A DNA stretch of 8,850 nt from an uncultured Pseudomonadota bacterium (GTDB taxonomy: Bacteria; Pseudomonadota; Gammaproteobacteria; Methylococcales; Methylomonadaceae), in contig CAIVBX010000182.1 of the NCBI GenBank assembly GCA_903904275.1, positions 1 to 8,850 of the forward strand, given 5' to 3'. The first letter of the stretch is position 1. Every line of letters begins with the position of its first letter. Below the pieces are notes generated by a model that was given only the letters and a program-made list of their open reading frames with translations, searched no databases and was not told the DNA's origin. Of this stretch, positions 4,680-8,850 are shown piece by piece. The translations under genes and the position numbers were made by a program.

Positions 4680-6596
4680 ATGAAAAAATTCGTGGTTTTT
4701 TTTCCGAGTTCGCTTAAAGCGCGACTTGTTATGTTGACGTTGCTATTTTTGCTTTTGCCAACGGGAATTTTGGGTTATCTCAGTTATGATTATTTGTACA
4801 ATACAATTAAAAACAACAACATTCATGCCGTAGGTTACATTGCGGATTCGCGTCATCAGCAGCTTAATACGATGCTTCAAAATGCGAATACACACGCGAC
4901 ACGATTTTTAAATAATCTTTCAATGCAGTGTGATGAACGCAATGCAAAAAAAAATCAGGAATGTCTACAAAAAGCCTTAAAAATGTTTCTGATTGAAACG
5001 CAAGCATTAAGCGTAACGCTGACAAATTCCAATAATGTGGAAATCGTAAAAGTAGGGGATGCAATTTCAATCGAAGATATGGAATTTAAACCCATGCAGT
5101 TAGCGGGTTTTATTGAACCTAATAAACAAGGTGATAGATTTTATTTTATCGTTGCAAATGGTCAAAAAGATGAACATTTAACTGTTATTTTTCCGATTGA
5201 TGCGATTCAAGACATTTTTGTGAGTGATCCGAGTTTAGGTGCGTCAGGAGATGTATTTATTATGAATTCACAAGGTTTTTTTATTACCTATCCACGTCTA
5301 CTTGACACAGATTCGCCTCAAGAATCCAAAAACGACCATGCAATGCAACATTGTTTGATGATGGGAAATGCGGAAATGCTCGATGTGGATAGACGAAATG
5401 TCGAAATTATTCACAGCTTTCGATTTGTACCAGAGTTTGGTGGCGGTTGCATTATGGCGCATTTAGACCAAGCAGAAGCCTTTGCCGCGTTGAATGTTTT
5501 ACGATGGCACGTTGCGTGGATTACGTTGGGTTTGATTATTTTCGCTTTATTTATCGCGTTAATTGTTGGACGAAATATCGTCAAACCGATTGAAAAACTT
5601 TGCGCGGTGACACATCAAATTATCAATGGTAATTACACCATTTCGGCGGTTGTTTCAGGTGACAGTGAAATTGCAGAATTGGCAAATGCGTTTAATTTAA
5701 TGACGGAACGGTTGAAATGTGCATTTGATGAATTGTATGCACACCGCGCACAGCTCGAACATAAAGTTCAACGCCGCACCGCTGAATTGTCGATTGCAAA
5801 AGATGAAGCAGAAAAATCGTTAATTTTGTTGCAAGAAACCAAAGAAAGTTTGGTTCAAGCTGAAAAAATGGCCGCGTTAGGCGGTTTAGTTGCTGGAATT
5901 GCTCATGAAATCAATACGCCAATTGGCATTACAGTCACATCGGCTTCTTTTTTGAATGACGAAACAGACAAAGTTGCCGCGCTTTATAAACAAGGTGAAT
6001 TAGGCGGTGATGAATTGGAAAGCTATTTTGAAACAGCAAAGCAATCGACACAATTGATGACAATTAACTGTCAACGCGCAGCGGATTTGATTCACAGTTT
6101 TAAACAAATTTCGGTCGATCAAACCAGTGATAATTTGCGTGAATTTAACTTGAAAAATTATCTCGAAGAAATTTTATTAAGTTTGCGTCCCGCATTGAAA
6201 AAAACACACATCAACATTAAGTTGGAATGTTTACCAAGTTTGCTCGTTTTTGGTTATCCAGGCGCGTTGTCGCAAATTATCACGAATTTTGTTATGAATT
6301 CATTGCTTCACGCTTATGAGCCGTATCAAGTTGGCACGATAAAATTAAGTGTCACTTTATTTTCTGCGGATAGAATTGAATTGCGTTACAGTGATGACGG
6401 TAAAGGGATTCGCAACGATATTCAAAGTAAAATTTTTGACCCTTTTTTTACAACACAACGTGGCAATGGTGGAAGTGGTTTAGGGCTTCATGTTGTGTAT
6501 AACCTTGTGTATCAAGTTTTAAATGGTTCGCTCCAAATCAGTAGCGTCGAAGGCAAAGGCACAACATTTATTATCAATTTTCCCAAACGAATGTAA
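4680..6596 (+). CDS. Membrane sensor histidine kinase with periplasmic sensing domain
   Basis: A 638-residue inner-membrane histidine kinase, the sensor half of a two-component system. Order: membrane helix 1 (about 14-36), a periplasmic domain of about 240 residues that looks like a Cache-type double-PAS sensor, membrane helix 2 (about 277-297), HAMP (about 298-350), a charged coiled coil (about 350-400), the dimerisation domain with phosphorylated His409 in GIAHEINTPIG, and the HATPase domain with an N box (Asn536/Asn540 in NFVMNSLLH), G1 box DDGKGI (572-577), F box FDPFFTT and G2 box GSGLGL (598-603). All catalytic motifs are intact. The periplasmic domain has four cysteines (84, 95, 225, 257). 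The start is ATG 4680 after GAGGAAA (4669-4675); the frame also opens at TTG 4623, but that is in a terminator T run. The ligand cannot be told. The response regulator follows after 4 bp. Confidence 0.93.
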   Translation: MKKFVVFFPSSLKARLVMLTLLFLLLPTGILGYLSYDYLYNTIKNNNIHAVGYIADSRHQQLNTMLQNANTHATRFLNNLSMQCDERNAKKNQECLQKALKMFLIETQALSVTLTNSNNVEIVKVGDAISIEDMEFKPMQLAGFIEPNKQGDRFYFIVANGQKDEHLTVIFPIDAIQDIFVSDPSLGASGDVFIMNSQGFFITYPRLLDTDSPQESKNDHAMQHCLMMGNAEMLDVDRRNVEIIHSFRFVPEFGGGCIMAHLDQAEAFAALNVLRWHVAWITLGLIIFALFIALIVGRNIVKPIEKLCAVTHQIINGNYTISAVVSGDSEIAELANAFNLMTERLKCAFDELYAHRAQLEHKVQRRTAELSIAKDEAEKSLILLQETKESLVQAEKMAALGGLVAGIAHEINTPIGITVTSASFLNDETDKVAALYKQGELGGDELESYFETAKQSTQLMTINCQRAADLIHSFKQISVDQTSDNLREFNLKNYLEEILLSLRPALKKTHINIKLECLPSLLVFGYPGALSQIITNFVMNSLLHAYEPYQVGTIKLSVTLFSADRIELRYSDDGKGIRNDIQSKIFDPFFTTQRGNGGSGLGLHVVYNLVYQVLNGSLQISSVEGKGTTFIINFPKRM

Positions 6597-6600
6597 AACT

Positions 6601-8079
6601 ATGATTGAAAAAAAACCGCTCAATTTGAAATCTCAAACGCTTGATTTATCAACAGTTGTTAAAACATCGCTTTCAACACCGTGGCGAATTTTAGTTGTCG
6701 ATGATGATGAAGATGTTCATTCAGTTACTCGCTTAATTTTAACTAAAATTACATTCAAAAATCGTCCTGTTGAATTATTAAGCGCGTATTCAGCACTGGA
6801 AGCACAAGAAATTCTGTCGCGTGAAAAAAATATCGCCGTGATTTTGCTTGATGTTGTCATGGAAACGGATGATGCAGGTTTGCGACTGGTTAAAATCATT
6901 CGAGATGAGCTGAAAAATCACGAAATCCGAATCATTTTACGAACAGGTCAACCAGGACAAGCCCCAGAAGAGCGAGTCGTTGTTGATTATGATATTAACG
7001 ATTACAAAGCGAAAAACGAACTTACGTCACAAAAATTATTTACCGCTATCATTTCGGCATGTCGCGCGTATGAAACCATTATGTCGTTGAATAAAACGCA
7101 TCGAGGATTAGAAAAAATTTTACACAGTTCAGATTCACTTTTTAAAATTCAATCGATGCACGAATTTGCTTCAGGCATTTTGGCGCAATTGAGTTCATTT
7201 TTGGATTGCCAACCGCAAGGTATTATTTGCATTGAAAAAAATACCGAGGTTGAAGTTGAATCAATTTCATGTTTGCCAGATAACTTAAAAGTGATTGCGG
7301 TAACAGAAGAATTTGAATGTTGTTTGCGTTGTAATTTAGACCATTCGTGTGGGCATGGTGAAATTGCAACTATGATTAAAAAAGCGTTGTATGAACGAAA
7401 AAATCAATTTAATGAAAAATATAGCGCGTTTTATTTAGATGCTAATGACAACAAAGCTACGATTGCGTTGGTGTATAGCGAAAGAGAAATTGATAAACAT
7501 GATTTAGATTTGCTTGAAGTTTTTACCTCAAAAATTTCGATTGCATTAGCCAACGCGATTCATTATCAGAAAATGGTCACGTTTGAAAAAGCCGCCGTCA
7601 CTGATTTTTTAACGAATTTAAATAATCGTCGTCAATTATTACGATTAGGTTTGCCGATGTTAGCGTTAGCGAATCGTAATAATCGTTTAGCCGTAGCAAT
7701 GGTGGACATTGATTTTTTTAAACAAATCAATGACAAATATGGTCACGATGTGGGCGATGTTGTGTTGAAACATGTTGGAAAAATGTTATCTGAACGTTTT
7801 CGAAGTTGCGATGTGGTGGCGCGTTATGGTGGAGAAGAATTTTGCATTCTCGCACCTTCTTTGAATTCGACACTTTTAGCATTTGAATTATTTGATAATT
7901 TTCGGATTTCATTGGCAAATTCTGATGTTCAAATTCCTAACGATGAAATCATCAAAATTACGGTTAGCATTGGCGTAACGACTGATTTATGTCCAAATTT
8001 AGACGATATGATTACCGCAGCGGATTATTTATTGTACAAAGCGAAAAACAGCGGTCGAAATTGTGTCATTGTGAAATGA
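6601..8079 (+). CDS. Response regulator with DUF3369 and diguanylate cyclase (GGDEF) output
   Basis: A 492-residue cytoplasmic regulator that probably makes cyclic di-GMP when phosphorylated by the upstream kinase. The receiver domain (about 29-150) has acidic residues Asp34-Asp36, phosphoacceptor Asp84 in ILLDVVM, Thr115 and Lys136. The middle (about 155-325) fits DUF3369, a GAF-like module usual in REC-DUF3369-GGDEF or HD-GYP proteins (RGLEKILHSSDSLFKI). The GGDEF domain (about 330-490) has metal-binding Asp369 in VDIDFFKQIND, active-site GGEEF (410-414) and the product-inhibition site RSCD (401-404) exactly five residues ahead. An unusual CCxxC...H.C.H cluster (240-252) sits in the middle domain. 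The start is ATG 6601, 4 nt after the kinase stop; an earlier in-frame ATG at 6523 would overlap the kinase by 74 bp and add a basic tail unlike the family. The Shine-Dalgarno is weak, so coupling is likely. Confidence 0.93.
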   Translation: MIEKKPLNLKSQTLDLSTVVKTSLSTPWRILVVDDDEDVHSVTRLILTKITFKNRPVELLSAYSALEAQEILSREKNIAVILLDVVMETDDAGLRLVKIIRDELKNHEIRIILRTGQPGQAPEERVVVDYDINDYKAKNELTSQKLFTAIISACRAYETIMSLNKTHRGLEKILHSSDSLFKIQSMHEFASGILAQLSSFLDCQPQGIICIEKNTEVEVESISCLPDNLKVIAVTEEFECCLRCNLDHSCGHGEIATMIKKALYERKNQFNEKYSAFYLDANDNKATIALVYSEREIDKHDLDLLEVFTSKISIALANAIHYQKMVTFEKAAVTDFLTNLNNRRQLLRLGLPMLALANRNNRLAVAMVDIDFFKQINDKYGHDVGDVVLKHVGKMLSERFRSCDVVARYGGEEFCILAPSLNSTLLAFELFDNFRISLANSDVQIPNDEIIKITVSIGVTTDLCPNLDDMITAADYLLYKAKNSGRNCVIVK

Positions 8080-8088
8080 CGGTTTAAT

Positions 8089-8118
8089 TCAACAAATTCA
8101 CGCTAAAAACGGTAAAAT
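8089..8118 (+). promoter_or_regulatory. Weak candidate promoter for gatA
   Basis: TCAACA (8089-8094, 4 of 6), an 18-bp spacer and TAAAAT (8113-8118, 5 of 6). The expected start near 8125 gives a leader of about 28 nt. A second -10-like hexamer, TACAAT, is at 8129-8134 without a -35. No terminator is seen after the regulator gene, so read-through into gatA is possible. Confidence 0.28.
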
Positions 8119-8161
8119 TGTGCATCTTTACAATACAGAGAAACTGAAAAATATGCACAAT
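8117..8161 (+). repeat. 9-bp inverted repeat whose right arm contains the gatA start codon
   Basis: ATTGTGCAT (8117-8125) and ATGCACAAT (8153-8161) are perfect reverse complements, separated by 27 nt. The right arm begins with the gatA ATG. In a transcript that includes both arms the start codon would be paired; in one starting after 8125 it would be free. Confidence 0.5.
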
Positions 8162-8850
8162 AAAACCCTTTCCCAACTCGCACAAAGTCTACGCGCAAAA
8201 GAATTTTCAAGCGTTGAATTGACACAACATTTTTTAAATCGCATTAAACAACATGCCGATTTAAATGCGTTTATTACCGTTACCGAAGATTTTGCATTAC
8301 AAGCTGCACAAGCAGCTGACGTTAGAATTGCAAATGGTGACGCGGAATTATTAACAGGCATTCCGATGGCGCATAAAGACATTTTTTGTACTAAAAATGT
8401 AAAAACAACTTGCGGTTCAAAAATGCTTGATAACTTTATCGCGCCTTACGACGCAACCGTTGTTGAAAAATTAAATGCGGCTGGTGCGGTGAATTTAGGC
8501 AAATTAAATATGGATGAATTTGCAATGGGTTCGTCGAATGAAACCAGTTTTTATGGTGCGGTGAAAAATCCTTGGAATAAAAATGCTGTTTCGGGCGGTT
8601 CCTCAGGCGGCAGCGCAGCAGCAGTTGCCGCGCAACTTGCCGTTTGCGTAACAGGCACAGACACAGGCGGTTCGATTCGTCAACCTGCGGCATTTTGCGG
8701 TGTGTCGGGAATTAAACCGACTTACGGACGTGTTTCACGTTTTGGCATGATTGCGTATGCGTCGAGTTTAGACCAAGGCGGTTCAATGGCACGAAGTGCT
8801 GAAGATTGCGCGATTTTATTGCAATCAATGGCAGGTTTTGATGCAAAAGA
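8153..8850 (+). CDS. gatA: GatA, Glu-tRNA(Gln)/Asp-tRNA(Asn) amidotransferase subunit A, N-terminal 232 residues (cut by window edge)
   Basis: GatA is the glutaminase subunit of GatCAB, which turns mischarged Glu-tRNA(Gln) and/or Asp-tRNA(Asn) into the correct aminoacyl-tRNA. The visible protein starts MHNKTLSQLAQSL and carries the full amidase-signature triad: Lys75 in GIPMAHKDIF, cis-Ser150 in VSGGSSGGSAAAVAA and nucleophile Ser174 in GTDTGGSIRQPA. The spacings of 75 and 24 residues match the family. Also typical are GKLNMDEFAMGSSNE and GIKPTYGRVSRFGMIAYASSLDQ. About half of the usual about 485 residues is inside the window. The Shine-Dalgarno is weak (AGAGA at 8137-8141, 11 nt from ATG). 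gatC normally precedes gatA, but the preceding gene is the GGDEF regulator with a 73-bp gap, so gatC must be elsewhere. Confidence 0.96.
   Translation, partial: MHNKTLSQLAQSLRAKEFSSVELTQHFLNRIKQHADLNAFITVTEDFALQAAQAADVRIANGDAELLTGIPMAHKDIFCTKNVKTTCGSKMLDNFIAPYDATVVEKLNAAGAVNLGKLNMDEFAMGSSNETSFYGAVKNPWNKNAVSGGSSGGSAAAVAAQLAVCVTGTDTGGSIRQPAAFCGVSGIKPTYGRVSRFGMIAYASSLDQGGSMARSAEDCAILLQSMAGFDAK

Noticed and set aside
6523..6600. Upstream in-frame ATG for the response regulator
   Set aside because: It would overlap the end of the kinase by 74 bp and add a sequence unlike receiver proteins; the ATG at 6601 is 4 nt after the kinase stop.
8128..8693. Minus-strand open frames opposite gatA
   Set aside because: They are antisense to a gene with a complete amidase signature and show no domain of their own.
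1..8850. Mobile element, CRISPR array, defence island or prophage
   Set aside because: No transposase, integrase, phage gene, repeat-spacer pattern or terminal inverted repeats were seen; all main genes look like ordinary chromosomal genes with uniform AT-rich codon use.

Overview
The window reads as chromosome of an AT-rich, hopanoid-making gammaproteobacterium. The gene set (HpnH, HpnM, a VacJ/MlaA protein, a MutY-YggX pair, IspD, GatA, and a REC-DUF3369-GGDEF regulator beside a histidine kinase with an H box of the HEINTPIG type) suggests a methanotroph-like (Methylococcales) or sulfur-oxidiser-like (Thiotrichales) lineage. That placement is inference from gene content and AT-richness; no rRNA or tRNA gene is present. 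I see no insertion sequence, CRISPR array, prophage gene or integron.

Left part, minus strand (1-1872): a three-gene operon runs leftwards as hpnH (radical SAM adenosylhopane synthase), hpnM (MlaC/Ttg2D-like periplasmic lipid carrier) and a VacJ/MlaA-type gene cut by the window edge. The gaps are 14 and 9 bp. One operon would thus make extended hopanoids and encode two lipid-trafficking proteins. A 285-bp AT-rich region with no gene follows.

Middle part: mutY and yggX lie on the minus strand with a 4-bp ATGA overlap. Only 43 bp away, on the plus strand, a small three-helix membrane protein gene overlaps ispD (MEP pathway) by the same ATGA arrangement. The 43-bp divergent region holds two overlapping -10-like elements, and mutY may be leaderless. 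After ispD comes a strong hairpin, then a promoter-like sequence, a short hairpin, a pyrimidine-rich stretch resembling an anti-Shine-Dalgarno sequence, and a textbook Rho-independent terminator. This looks like an unannotated small RNA of about 87 nt, or else a leader of the next gene.

Right part, plus strand (4680-8850): a membrane histidine kinase is followed after 4 bp by its probable partner, a REC-DUF3369-GGDEF response regulator. The GGDEF domain keeps GGEEF and an RxxD inhibitory site, so an extracytoplasmic signal is probably converted into cyclic di-GMP. The linker domain carries an unusual Cys/His cluster. The window ends inside gatA (Glu/Asp-tRNA amidotransferase subunit A), which has no gatC directly upstream and whose start codon lies in one arm of a 9-bp inverted repeat.
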